The position numbers were made by a program, and so were the translations under genes. A DNA stretch of 64,000 bases, from assembly GCA_013995675.1 (NCBI GenBank), contig VWRR01000002.1, positions 124,001 through 188,000 of the forward strand, given 5' to 3'. Positions 19,455 through 30,036 of this stretch are shown piece after piece (within the stretch, counting starts at the first letter, position 1; the number at the start of each line of letters is the position of its first letter). The DNA is from Cyanidiococcus yangmingshanensis (taxonomy: Eukaryota > Rhodophyta > Bangiophyceae > Cyanidiales > Cyanidiaceae). The notes under the pieces were generated by a model. The model ran no database searches, was not told where the DNA came from, and saw nothing but the letters and a program-made list of their open reading frames with translations.

Positions 19455-20104
19455 CACCGCTCGGCCGGCTCGGCACGCGAGCGACCGATCATGGAAGAGG
19501 CACCGGTGTCTCCGTCTCTCTCTTCAGGGCCATCCAGGGGCCGTTCTCTAAATTTTTTCAGAGACAAAGATTGGAGTACGAATTCTCCCTGCGAAATATG
19601 TTTCACCGGGTAGCTGCATAATTTAACATTGGTCATGCAGGACGATGAGAAGCACGACCTACACTGAGAAACCGCGATTGAAATTTGCCTTATAAGGCTC
19701 TCGCCCGACCTTGGCCCGGATATCACACGAGATGGGATGGATCGTTCACTCACTGTCCGCAGTCGATCGTGTCGCAACGACTCTCTTATCGATTCGATCC
19801 AAGGTTGATGAGCGAATCCTCCACGCATTCGCTGAACCAGGTCTAATATCTTGTACACACCACTCGAAGGCTCATTTCCTCAGAGAGATGGATCAGCATC
19901 AACGATACCCTCATAGGGACGACAGCCATTCGCATCTTTCGTTTGCCTCCATCGGGTGCCGAACACCGAACATCGAACGCCGCCCGCCCGATGCGCCACC
20001 GTGTTCTCCGGCAGCGTCATGGCACCGATCTCCGCATGCTGCATCGACCGTGCCAAACGCTGGCCTCAAGCTTTCTTGTACATGCGTTCGGTTTCTAGAC
20101 GAGC
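19455..20104. other. Intergenic
   Basis: A 650-bp stretch upstream of the nucleotidylyltransferase gene. No motif, repeat or RNA gene recognised. Confidence 0.4.
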
Positions 20105-20950
20105 ATGATCGCAGCAACACCTGCTAGTAAGAAAAAAGATTTGATAAAGGTAGTTGAGCCCAGCGGAATGACGTTGGGCCAACTGCACACCCTGATGGAA
20201 TACGAGCCAACGACTCAAACGCCGCTGCAGACAGTTGCGAGTGATCTCGCCGCCGTGCTTAAGCAGCGCGTTCTGCTCACTCGAGGGGAAGAGACAGCCG
20301 AATCGACTCCTGCCGAGGAAAAAGACGTTTTAGCCGAATGGCTAGCCAAAGGTGATGGATACTTAACGCAGCTGCCGGCGTCGCAGCGTTTCACAACAGC
20401 ACCAGACGCTGTGCCGCTCGTTTTGCTCTCTGGCGCCTTTAATCCTTTACATGAAGGCCATCGTCTTCTGCTCGAGGCAGCACGGAAGATGGTTTCATGG
20501 GATGCTCGAGCGGGCTATGAGATATCGGTCCTGAACGCGGACAAGGGCATCATCGCGGATAGGGAGCTCCGTCAACGCTTACGTCAGTTCCATCACGATC
20601 GACCAGTCACGCTCACACGTGCGCCGCTCTTTACGGAAAAGGCCCTGCTCTTGCCCGGACGAATCTTTGTCATTGGCGTCGACACACTATTACGGCTGAT
20701 TGACGTGCGATACTACGCCAATGACGAAGCGAAAATGCGTGAGGCGCTGCAAACCATTGAAAAAACGGGATGTCGCTTCCTCGTCGCCGGACGGAAGGAC
20801 CAACGAGTCACGAACCAGAACGAGGCCCCGTTTCTGACCCGCGACGACGTGTCGATTCCACTCGGTTTGGAGTCTCTCTTTGGCGTCATTCCAGAACGAC
20901 TCTTCCGAGTTGACATCCGCTCAACCGACTTGCGGGCAGCTCTTCAATGA
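20105..20950 (+). CDS. Nucleotidylyltransferase-fold protein
   Basis: A 281-residue soluble protein. Residues 110-119 read GAFNPLHEGH, the nucleotide-binding (H/G)xGH-type motif of the cytidylyl/adenylyltransferase superfamily. The segment RIFVIGVDTLLRLID follows, then a C-terminal VDIRSTDLRAAL that matches the family's I-S-S-T-x-(I/L)-R block. This resembles a group of plant and bacterial nucleotidylyltransferase proteins of uncertain substrate, in which the N-terminal region is CinA-like. The first 100 residues here are divergent. NMN adenylyltransferase or pantetheine-phosphate adenylyltransferase activity is possible but not shown. It converges on the M16 protease gene with 25 bp between stops. 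Confidence 0.72.
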   Translation: MIAATPASKKKDLIKVVEPSGMTLGQLHTLMEYEPTTQTPLQTVASDLAAVLKQRVLLTRGEETAESTPAEEKDVLAEWLAKGDGYLTQLPASQRFTTAPDAVPLVLLSGAFNPLHEGHRLLLEAARKMVSWDARAGYEISVLNADKGIIADRELRQRLRQFHHDRPVTLTRAPLFTEKALLLPGRIFVIGVDTLLRLIDVRYYANDEAKMREALQTIEKTGCRFLVAGRKDQRVTNQNEAPFLTRDDVSIPLGLESLFGVIPERLFRVDIRSTDLRAALQ

Positions 20951-20975
20951 GCCTGAGCGTTGAAAAGCTCGCGCC

Positions 20976-23900
20976 TTAGATATTGCCGGCCGCGGCGATA
21001 ACCAGAGCATTGGGATCAACCCATCGGCGAATGGCGGCATTCACCTGGTCCAGTGTCAGAGACCCGATTCGGTCGACGTATTCATCGATCCAGGTCAGGG
21101 GTCGGCCTTCATCCAGGGTACTGATCAGTGCCCCGGCCAGACCACGCGTCGTCGCGAGACCCACTTGATAGCTGCCGTAAACCGTGGCTTTTTTGGCATC
21201 AAGTTCTGCTTGCTCGACACCGTGAGTATACCATCGTTCAATTTGCTCCAGCGTGGCGGCCACGCCTCTTTCGACGTTCGTCGAGCCAAACGTCCCTGCA
21301 ATTCGCCAGTACCCATCCGAACCGAGTTCTGAACCTTCCACGCCGGCACCAATCCCATAAGTCAAGCCGAGTTCATCGCGGACCACCTGCATCAAGCGCG
21401 AGGAAAAGTTCCCACCGAGGATAAATACCGCCATGGCGATGGCGTAGTAATCTGGGTGATTCGCGTCGATGCCAAGTGACTGCCCAATCTGGACGTCAAC
21501 ACTATCCTTGTCGGGCATCCGATAGACTCGCCAGCTGGACAGCGATGGGGCTTTGGAGGCGCTTGCGTTTGCGACGGCGCTGCGGTCAAGAGCTTGGTGC
21601 TCTATCGGCAGCTTGGACGGAAATCTGCTTGAGCGCCATCCGCCTCGGAGTGCATCCTCTACGAGAGCCCGCATTTCCGCTGAATCAATATCACCCACAG
21701 CGGCAATGCGCGCGTCGCTTCCGAGTCCGTACAGGTTCGAGAAACGCTGAACTTCATCTAGTTTCAGAGCCTGCAGCGACTCGATGAGCTGTTCCACTGG
21801 ATACGAGTAGTTGGGGTGCCCTCGAGGATAGAGAGCGGCGGAGAAAATCTCATCTGCTCGTCGGGCAGTACTCTCTTTGGACGCCTCCAAATCACCAATA
21901 AACCGGAGCCGGGCCATCTCAAAGTCGTCTGCCTCTAAACGTGGCTCTGTGAGTTGTTCGAAAAGCAGCTTGGTCACTATTGAGAGGTCTTTGCGCAGGC
22001 AGCGTGCACGAAAGCGTAAACGGTTGCGCGTCACTGCAAAACTAACCCGCGCCCCTACACCTTCGAGCAATTCGGAAATAGCAAACTTATCACGATGCCT
22101 GGAGCCTTGGTCGAACATTTCAGCCATCATTTCCGCTACCATAAGAGATGCAAAAGGTTCTCGATCACCATGATCGGTGCCACCGGCCACAGAACCGACA
22201 AGCGTGACAACGTCATCGACAGCAGTGCGTAAAGTGAGCTGAGTCAGTCTATCATCAAGCAGCGGTCTGCTCTCTATTCGAGGAGCGATCCGCACTCTAC
22301 GAGCATCCTGGACTGCGCCTAGCGAATTCGCTTCGGATATCTTGGGTTTTCGAGTTAGTGCAGTGCGTGGAAGCGCAGTTGGGGCGGCCCGGGTGGCCTC
22401 ACGACGCTGTGCGTCCATAGAAGTCTGTGCATCCTCGACAATGCGGCCCGCTGGAGCTGTGTGGTCTTCGCCCTCCAACAGGAAAGCGTCTTCTTCATTC
22501 TCTTCATTGGAGCGAATCGGGATGAACGAGCCTGTCGTGCTTGCATCCTCACGAAAATATCGCTGTGCCGCTCGCTGCACATCTTCCAGCTGAACACCCT
22601 CGATGCGATTCCGACAAAAAGCCGTCCAGTCGCCCATCGCTAGGGCCTCGTTGAGGCCATCTGCAATTCCATAGGTACCGTCACGAGAGAATTTGAGATA
22701 CGCGTTCACCTGCGATTTCGCTCGCTCCAGCTCCCGAAGATCAATACCAGACTTTTTGATTTTCTCCAACTCCTCCCAGAGCATTGTCTCCACTGCTTGG
22801 TTCTCGGCTTGCGGAGTTAGAAAGCAGTAGATAAGAAATAATCCGGGATCTCGCAGGGCACTTTCCCAGGCGTAAACCCGAGTCGCGTGCCCGGGGTCGA
22901 CGATACGCCTGTAGAGTCGACCAGTCTTGCCACCCGCGAGTGCCACGGAGAGCACTGCCAACGCCGGCGCATCCTCATGCAACCCGGACGGAGACTTGAA
23001 CGCAACACCCAAAATGCCCTGACGCCCACTGCGTTTCACAACGATTCGACGCGGCCCCCGTTGAATGCCTTCCTGAGGAACGACTTGTTTCTCCGGAATC
23101 GAGTGTGGCGAGGAGGCGCAACTCCCAAAATGTTCAGCGACCCATGAAAGGACCGTCAGATCATCGGGAAAGTCACCGATCACTGAGAGCGTTGCATTGT
23201 TTGGGTAGGTAAAAGGTATCGTAAAATCGTCGTAAAGAGGCTGCGGTCGCGTTTTCGATGTCATCGCGCCAGCCGATTGTCGGATGATGATACGGATGAG
23301 CCTGAAAGGCGGTCGCCCAGATTTCCTTATCAAGTGCCTGGAAGTTGTCGTTCTCTCCTCTCTCGTATTCGTTACGCACTACGGTCTTTTCCGCAGCGAG
23401 GTCATCTTCGCGCAGCAAAGCCTGACGCATGCGGTCTGCCTCGATCGCGATCGCCTCTTCAATAAACTCCGACGGCAAGACAGCGTAGTAGTTGGTTCGA
23501 TCAAACCATGTAGACGCGTTCACATTTGCACCAACGTTTTGCAAGACGGTCCATATAGGGCGGCCGTTCTCCTTGTTGTAGCTACGAGAGCCTTTGAACA
23601 TGAGATGCTCAAGGAGGTGCGTGCTCCCCGTATAGCCAGCAGCTTCATTTCTTGAACCGACATGGTACGTGATCATCACCGTGGCCACTGGCGCTGTCGA
23701 GTCCTGGCGAAGCAGCACCCGCAGTCCATTCTTTTCAAGCTGATATTCGCTAATATCAGCGACTCGCTGGATAAAGCGGAACGCCGGGTGACTCTCCTCA
23801 TTCGCAAGCGTTTGGAGCCGCTTCCGTCGCTGCAAACTGCAGACTTCTATCGCTCTCAACAAGCTTCTGTTCGTGAGCACTGGTGCTTCGCCCGTTTGCG

Positions 23901-24097
23901 CACGCACAGAGAGAACGGCTTCGGGCGCAGACACTGCCTTGGCGCTGGCTTCGGGAAACACCTTGTAAGTGGTGAAAGGAACGATTCGTTAGCATTCGAG
24001 AGACAGAACGCGTCAATGTGCCCAAGAGTCGTCCGCAAGTCAGTGAAGGAGTGAACATTAGAGTTATCCGTGGAGCGATCAAGCTTTGTTTCCTCAT
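20976..24097 (-). CDS. M16 (pitrilysin-type) zinc metalloprotease, two frame discontinuities
   Basis: About 1039 residues when read across two one-base surpluses. The N-terminal half carries the inverted zinc motif HLLEH (near 23605-23619), with the downstream EKTVVRNEYE glutamate block, and the family segment TNYYAVLPSEFIEEA. The C-terminal half has a second M16 domain without a zinc motif (FILGGNFSSRLMQVVRDELG, TYGIGAGVEG). This two-domain layout resembles bacterial-type insulinase-family proteases, mitochondrial processing peptidases and plastid presequence-type enzymes. From the ATG at 24097 the N-terminus is rich in R, S, L and T (MRKQSLIAPRITLMF), like an organelle presequence, but is in a different frame from the rest; the switch lies between about 23991 and 23800. 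A second switch lies at 23200-23205, where FYDTFYLP passes to NNATLSVIGDFP. An ATG at 24292 is an alternative start. Confidence 0.82.
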
Positions 24098-24937
24098 GCC
24101 AGACGTTTTGTACCTAACGTGATTTCTCAGCGAGGATACCACTCCGATCGACCAGCGCGAGTCGTTGGCCGTCGGCGGCGCCTGCGAAACTGCTTGGGCG
24201 CTGGGTGCGCGCGCAACGCAAACGCCCGACGACGACGCCGAGGCCCAGCGGGGACACCTCTCGTCCATGAGGTGTGCGAACTCCAAACCCATTGAATGCG
24301 ATCAGCCTGCAAGGCAGGTCCGAGTTGCCGAAAATTTTTAGAGAACGACGCGGAGATGATGCGCGAAATCGCTTGGGACTGCAATAGGCACACTCAACTG
24401 TAGTGTTGTCTAGAACAAGTAACGACAGGCGCTGAGGTAATGATCTTGGTCTTCTCATCCAGTGTTCGTTTTTCCAGTACATGGGGAGGTGACTCTCCTC
24501 GCGGTAGTCGTACGCATCGTTGTACTCGAAAAATCGGACTGTTTCAATGGGCTCGCAGCGCGCAGTACATTACACCAGACAAAACAAGTGCATGGATCGC
24601 ATTAGACAGAATACGATTGCGACCATTTCGGAGCGTTCGCGCTAATCATTCGAACCATCATTCGAACCACGCTTGCTCGTTTAACCTAGGGCATGCAGTG
24701 TTTCGCATCATTTACGTAGCTTCAATGCTAACCCAAGTGAAGGCCCGCTGATTTCCGTCAATTCCAAGACGCCAACGGATTGGCGTCTCAGCCGATGGCC
24801 CTAGAATGGATCGCCTGCCGGCACTCGAATACCGTCACGTCTCGGTTCGTCTCAAGGAGTAAGGCAGATCAATATGAGGCCGGCGCTTCATCCAACACCA
24901 AATAAACACGGACTTGCCCCGCAGAGGCACAATCTTG
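24098..24937. other. Intergenic
   Basis: An 840-bp stretch between the M16 protease start and the coiled-coil gene stop. It contains a perfect tandem duplication of a 12-mer at 24645-24668. The N-terminal frame of the protease is open back to an ATG at 24292, so the first 195 bp may be coding. Confidence 0.4.
24645..24668. repeat. Perfect tandem 12-mer duplication (x2)
   Basis: Two adjacent identical copies of ATCATTCGAACC in non-coding DNA. Confidence 0.8.
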
Positions 24938-25721
24938 TCATCTCTGGGGAGTGGATTTGTCCTCCGTTCGAGCCTGATGTGACCATCGACGTCGTCCCTG
25001 CCGCGGAGTAAGGTGTGGTGGCCAAATCGTGCCAGGACCCAGGTCTGTGGCGGCCTCAGCGCGGTTCGCGAAAGATTCCAGCTGACGCAGCTGACGAACG
25101 GACAGTTCTCCGTCCGTTCGAGCCACCGCCAATTCGGTCTTGAGGTGAGCGATTTGCCGCAGCAGATTCTCCTCGCGATGCGATGCCTCTTCGCGCACTC
25201 GCTGAAGCTCCTCCTGCAGAACCCTGAGGGATTCCCTTTGGTTTCGAACCAGGTCTTGCATGAAACTTTGCAGTTCAGCTCGCAGCAGCTCTTGTTGCGC
25301 CAGTGGTTCATTCACCGTCGTTGCGGTCGTCGGCTGTTGGACCAGCAAACGAGACTGCAACTCTGCGAGCCGTTCCTCGAGCTGAGTATTGCGAGCACGT
25401 TCGGTCCCAAGTTGTTCCTCCAAACTGCGCTTTGCAGCCTGGAGGCGTTGTATCTCCTCCTCGGCTTCCTGGAAATAGCTCATCGCCAGCTCATAGGTTT
25501 CGCGTATGAACGTCTGCTCACTGCCCTTCCCAGCTCCGCTGCAGCTCCGCAACAGCGTTGTGCACAACTCGTTCCCACTGCGCAACGGTTTCAGAGTTCG
25601 TTGCCTCTCTGATCTCATCATGAAGGTCGATTTTCAGTTTTTCTGCGCTTTCTAGCCTCTGACCTTCAAAACTTCCGGCAAGACTTGCCAGCTCCGCTTT
25701 GAGAGGGGCGGCGTTGGCCAT
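24938..25721 (-). CDS. Coiled-coil protein, one frame discontinuity
   Basis: About 260 residues when read across one surplus base at 25523-25531. The N-terminal part (MANAAPLKAELASLAGSFEG, then HDEIREATNSETVAQWERVV) is helical. The second part is a long heptad-rich coiled coil: YFQEAEEEIQRLQAAKRSLE, LEERLAELQSRLL, LRVLQEELQRVREEASHREE. It ends in a basic, proline-containing tail. The junction reads naturally as ELQRSWEGSEQTFIRETYEL if one G of a GGG is ignored. I tested whether a short intron could explain the junction and found none that keeps frame. No family is recognised; structural, cytoskeletal or centrosomal roles are guesses only. Confidence 0.62.
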
Positions 25722-27090
25722 TTTGAAGGGATAACGAAAACAGATTGCCGTCGTTTTCGATCGGAACGAGACGCGTTCGCAGCCGTTCGCGGCGCCGAAC
25801 GGACTCGCTCTGCTCGGCCAGCGCCAAGACTGACATTCTCTGTCGCGAGCTGACTGAGCACTGGGCGAGAACTCCATCAACGAGGACAATCGTGTATCGC
25901 GACCGACAGAATTTCTGGTGAAGATCAAGAAGAAGAAATCTGAAGTGTTTGGAACTGCCTAGGGCTTTTTCGTCCTGCGAAAGCAGCACGCGGCGTTCGC
26001 CAGCAAAGGACTCGTTGTCGGGAACAGGTTTTTGCATGAAGAGGGAACTCGAGGTTTGCGCACTCTATAGAGACAGCTGCGGCAGGCAGCGCCTCTTCGT
26101 TGCATGTTTTTGTCACCCCTTCAGGGATTGGGTACTGTGAACGGTGCATTTATGTGGAAATACTTTCGAGAAACCCACAAGACCCACTGAGCGATCCAAG
26201 GTAGGTCGAAAGCTTCCTCCGTGGTATTCCGTTTACCGGCGGCGATTCGCTGGCTCTCTTATGAAGAATCTTCGGACACGAACTTGTTCAAAGAGCTCTG
26301 ACAGATCATTCGCTCCTGGGAAGCTCTCAGGGACTGAACGTTCACCTCGGGATGCGAGTTGCGAGATCCTCGCTGTCCTTGAGCGCGCGCGTTCCCGAAC
26401 TTTAGCTGAGGAATGCTATAGGGTCTTCGGGAAGCTGGTCTTCGTCCTCGCTTGCACCAATCCTCTTTTCCAAAACTCGGCTCCATATCGAAATTAGCGA
26501 CGAATTCACAATTGTATGAGAGCTGCATTTCAGCGACGGGGTCAAGTGCACGCCGAGGAAACCCGCTGTACTGGATGAACGCAATACGATGAGAATCGCG
26601 CCCCTAGTCCCAGAGCTTGAACGCATTCAGGGTTCGTGTCGCCGAAGGACGCACATTTGTTTTCACTGCTTCGTCACAGCCCAGCCCGGGGTGTGCGTTG
26701 ATACCGCGAGCTTGACCACCGTAGCCTGAACGGATTGAGACGTGCATTTGCGTTTACGCTCAAGTCATGAGGTCTCAGTTCCTTTCGACGCTCGCTGGAA
26801 TGCGGTGGCCTGCTAGCGAGTAAACATGAGTGTCGCTGATGAATGGTTGCCAACTTGCACTTTACGTTCAAGGGATCCTCTAGTCGGTTGCTTTCGTGAC
26901 GAGCATTCAAGCCAATGAGAAAAAAAGATCACTTGCAAGTCTTTCAACCACCTTGCTCTTCTCCATACTTCTGGTCTAGCAGCGAGCCCCCGCTCTCCAA
27001 AGTGCATGAATATGCCTCTCGGTGCCTTGCTCATGATTGCTCATCACTTTCAAGCTCGCGTTTTGCGATCGCCTTCACCAGGACCTCCTC
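25722..27090. other. Intergenic
   Basis: A 1.37-kb stretch between the coiled-coil gene start and the thioredoxin stop. Short open frames on both strands, none convincing. Confidence 0.4.
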
Positions 27091-27612
27091 CTACAATGCG
27101 ATCTCCGGCAGATTTTCCGAAAGGAATTGCACAAGGGCGGATTTGCCGATCGCACCCTCATGTTGCGCCACCACGTCCCCATTTCTCAGCAGTATGAGCG
27201 TTGGCAGACCCGATATGCCGTACCGAGGCAGGAACTTGGGATTCTGCTCCGTGTCCAGCTTGAAGATTTTAACTTTCCCAGAGTACTCAGCAGCTGCCCA
27301 ATCAATAAGAGGGGCGATGAGCTTGCACGGCCCGCACCACTCTGCATAAAAGTCCACCAGAACGGGCGTCTCCGCCTGCAGAACTTCCGTCTCGAAACGA
27401 TCATCAGTTATGCTCGGTGCCTTGCTTCGCAGAGCAGCAAGTCCGTTCGGCGTTGGCCTTTGTCCCCTCATCCCTGAACTTCGCTCTATTCGTTTCGCGT
27501 ACCGCGCGCTAAAAGAGCGCTGCTGGCAGGGTCTTTGACCGACGCTCGGGCAGACCGCGAGCCGAGTGCCACGTCCGCACCAAGAACCTAGAGTTGTCTC
27601 CGTTATGAACAT
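27091..27612 (-). CDS. Plastid-type thioredoxin
   Basis: A 173-residue precursor of a small dithiol-disulfide reductase. The active site WCGPC is at residues 92-96 within VLVDFYAEWCGPCKLIAP. The cis-proline block YGISGLPTLILLRNG and the C-terminal EGAIGKSALVQFL complete the fold. The first 65 residues are basic and serine-rich and should be an organelle-targeting sequence. The motif mix lies between m-, x- and y-type plastid thioredoxins: FYAEWCGPCK is m/y-like, while EGAIGK recalls x-type. The type is therefore left open. The frame is closed by a stop shortly upstream; 27612 is the first ATG after it, the apparent upstream start being GTG. Confidence 0.88.
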   Translation of the reverse strand: MFITETTLGSWCGRGTRLAVCPSVGQRPCQQRSFSARYAKRIERSSGMRGQRPTPNGLAALRSKAPSITDDRFETEVLQAETPVLVDFYAEWCGPCKLIAPLIDWAAAEYSGKVKIFKLDTEQNPKFLPRYGISGLPTLILLRNGDVVAQHEGAIGKSALVQFLSENLPEIAL

Positions 27613-28266
27613 CTCGATCACAGTCAGGAGGCAAACGCAAGCGAAAGGAGAAGCTCAAGTCAGACCTAAACTGGGTTTCGTTGATGCGCTTCTCTGACGA
27701 CAATTCGAGCAGCAGCCACGTTCCCTTTGACCGACTCAAGCAGCATTCCAGGCAATCCCAGGGTTCCGTCGCCAGGTCGGCCCCTCCCTGCCATTTGCTT
27801 GAGGAATAAATCTGTACATAAATAGACAAATATATCATAGGGTCTCTGCCGGCCATTCGGACTGGCGTCGCCCGGATGCATGGCCCGATATCGTACTCTC
27901 GAAAACATACTTCGTCGTTCAAAAGTGTCCATGGACCAGTTTAAGACTCCTTTGCGCTACGACGGTCGTTTCGGTGAGCATCAGCGGCGCGATATCTCGC
28001 CTATGCCCACTCTGCCCCACACTGTGCTTGTACAAATGCCTTGATTCGAGAGTCATCGCTGCAACTCGGAGTGTCTCGCAGGTTGCGGCGTTGAGGGAAA
28101 ATGTTTTCATGGATAAATGCGATCACCGCGACATCGGCGATTCCTGTAACGTAATCAGTCACGTTTCTTTTGTCATTTCTAGAGCAAACCGCATGCGCAT
28201 CGCGATCAGAACTTACGCAAATACACGAGAATCCGGCGCAACGTTCATTGTGTGAGCAGTTGCGGA
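27613..28266. other. Intergenic
   Basis: A 654-bp stretch between the thioredoxin start and the eIF2D stop. Nothing recognised. Confidence 0.4.
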
Positions 28267-30036
28267 TTACTTGCCGCGTTTTTTTCGCTTGTCGACAATC
28301 TCGCATAAGTGGCTAGGTATGTGATATGCGTTCGTGAGTAGCTCGACAACCTCGCTTGCAAAAGATCCCTGAAGAGTAACCTCGGTGTCCGGTACGCCTC
28401 CTTTTTTCGCACTGCCTGCAACGTCCGAGACTGTCGCGGCCGCTGCAAAGCGCCGCTGCACATCTGCCGCGAACTGCTCGTCCTCAATCCCGTATGAACC
28501 GATGCGCTGGATGCGGGTGATATGTTTTCGTCCGCCTTGGCGGTCCTCCACAATGACCTGAATCGGTCTGACACGCCCTCGATGCAGTTTTGAATCACGG
28601 CCAATGCGGTGAAAAGCCTCCATCGTGTTCAACAAACTTCGATGCAGTTCGCTGAAATGCAACTGTCGCGGGTGCGCCGCAGGCGGAAGCTGCAGACATG
28701 AGCCCAGATCTTCATCAATCTCGATCGTATTCGGAGCTCGCTCCAGACCATGGAGGCGTACGTAATGCTCGAGAATTTTCCGCACCTGCTCGCTCTGAAA
28801 CAAGTCCAAAGGAGGCTCCCCATTCAACCCGCGATCCGACAAGACGGTAAGTGCGTTGGTGTCGAAAAATGCTCGTTGATGTGGTTTTGGCTTGAACCAC
28901 TCTTCGATGGGAATGGTCTGGTCTCGAGGAGTGGATACACCGCAGGCGCTGGTTTCCACTGCGTTGGGAACCTCGCTCTGATGTGACTCGAAAGACCGGA
29001 GAAGTTCGTGCTGACGATCAACATCGACGATCAGAATGGCGCCTCGCTGTTCCTTTGTTTTGATCAGTTTCCTTTTCGCCATTGCCTTGAGAAATCCGCC
29101 CAGTTTCTTGAAAGAAGTCGCCTTCAGGTCCAGCGTCGTGCCCGCTGGCCTGCTGGGCACCACATGGTCGACGTAGAACTTGCTCGCATCCATAGGTAGC
29201 GGCAAGTCTGGTTGATTTTTCAGTGCCTGCAGAAAACTTTGAATCAATAACTGATCGGGGTCAATTTCAGCGGAAACACCGGTCTCAGCTTCCTCTGAAT
29301 CCGAAATTTGATGTTCCTCGAGTTCCTTTCCTAACTCATCGACAGCGTGGTTTGAGTTTGTCGCGCAAGAAATGTTGCCGTTCTCGGCCTCTTCACTCAT
29401 CTGCGTGGATTGCCGTTCAGCTGTCTCCGATTCTTCATTTTCGAGGGGTAAAACAGCCTCGCCGATTAGAAAGCCTTGATTCGGCACCAATTTGGAGCCG
29501 TACTCCCAAAGTGCATCGCCCACAAAGTGCTCCACTGATAACGCTTTCCCTTTGACGTTTTTATCTGAGTTACTGGAGCCCAGAAGAGTCACGCCGATAG
29601 CGAAGGGACAGGGATTACCCCGCACGCAGACGGCGAAAACCTGGCCAACGTCCCAAGCAGTTGAGGACCGGTCCCGGAAAATGCCCGGCAGCATGAGGTC
29701 CGCACCCCCGAGTAGAAACTTACTGACCTCTTGCGTCGTCTCCAGCACAGGCCAACGTCGGACTTTCCATAACGCGTACACAGTAGGAAAATAGAGCGCC
29801 GACCGCGCTGGCTGAAAAAGAACGGGCTCTTTATCGACGACGAACAAGTTCGCTTTGGGCGACGAACACTTGACCAGGATGATGCTTTGAGTTTTCGAAT
29901 TGGGTAAGATCAGCTCAATCTCTTCTTCGGTAATCCAACGCCCTTCCTGTTGCAAAAGGTCTTGACGCAGCTTGCGCACGTCCGAAGACCGAACTGCATT
30001 GCTAGTCGAGACCTCTAAGCGCTTCCATAAACCCAT
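28267..30036 (-). CDS. EIF2D: eIF2D (ligatin), PUA-SWIB-SUI1 translation factor
   Basis: A 589-residue cytosolic factor that delivers tRNA to the ribosome independently of GTP and helps recycle 40S subunits. The N-terminus MGLWKRLEVSTSNAVRSSDV matches the human MFAKAFRVKSNTAIKGSD pattern. A PUA domain follows (YFPTVYALWKVR, GGADLMLPGIF, AIGVTLLGSS). The middle is an acidic linker, then a winged-helix/SWIB-like region (KFYVDHVVPSRPAG, FFDTNALTVLSDRG). The C-terminal SUI1 domain (GRVRPIQVIVEDRQGGRKHI, LQGSFASEVVELL) ends the protein. The frame continues 41 codons upstream without homology; the ATG at 30036 is chosen because it begins the conserved N-terminus. Confidence 0.94.
   Translation of the reverse strand: MGLWKRLEVSTSNAVRSSDVRKLRQDLLQQEGRWITEEEIELILPNSKTQSIILVKCSSPKANLFVVDKEPVLFQPARSALYFPTVYALWKVRRWPVLETTQEVSKFLLGGADLMLPGIFRDRSSTAWDVGQVFAVCVRGNPCPFAIGVTLLGSSNSDKNVKGKALSVEHFVGDALWEYGSKLVPNQGFLIGEAVLPLENEESETAERQSTQMSEEAENGNISCATNSNHAVDELGKELEEHQISDSEEAETGVSAEIDPDQLLIQSFLQALKNQPDLPLPMDASKFYVDHVVPSRPAGTTLDLKATSFKKLGGFLKAMAKRKLIKTKEQRGAILIVDVDRQHELLRSFESHQSEVPNAVETSACGVSTPRDQTIPIEEWFKPKPHQRAFFDTNALTVLSDRGLNGEPPLDLFQSEQVRKILEHYVRLHGLERAPNTIEIDEDLGSCLQLPPAAHPRQLHFSELHRSLLNTMEAFHRIGRDSKLHRGRVRPIQVIVEDRQGGRKHITRIQRIGSYGIEDEQFAADVQRRFAAAATVSDVAGSAKKGGVPDTEVTLQGSFASEVVELLTNAYHIPSHLCEIVDKRKKRGK

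Noticed and set aside
24130-24300. A separate small gene starting at the ATG at 24292
   Set aside because: It is in frame with the presequence-like N-terminus of the M16 protease and is better seen as an alternative start.
25450-25560. A short intron to explain the frame change in the coiled-coil gene (a GTGAGC donor with a downstream CAG)
   Set aside because: The candidate 53-bp intron does not restore the frame and would remove protein-like sequence.
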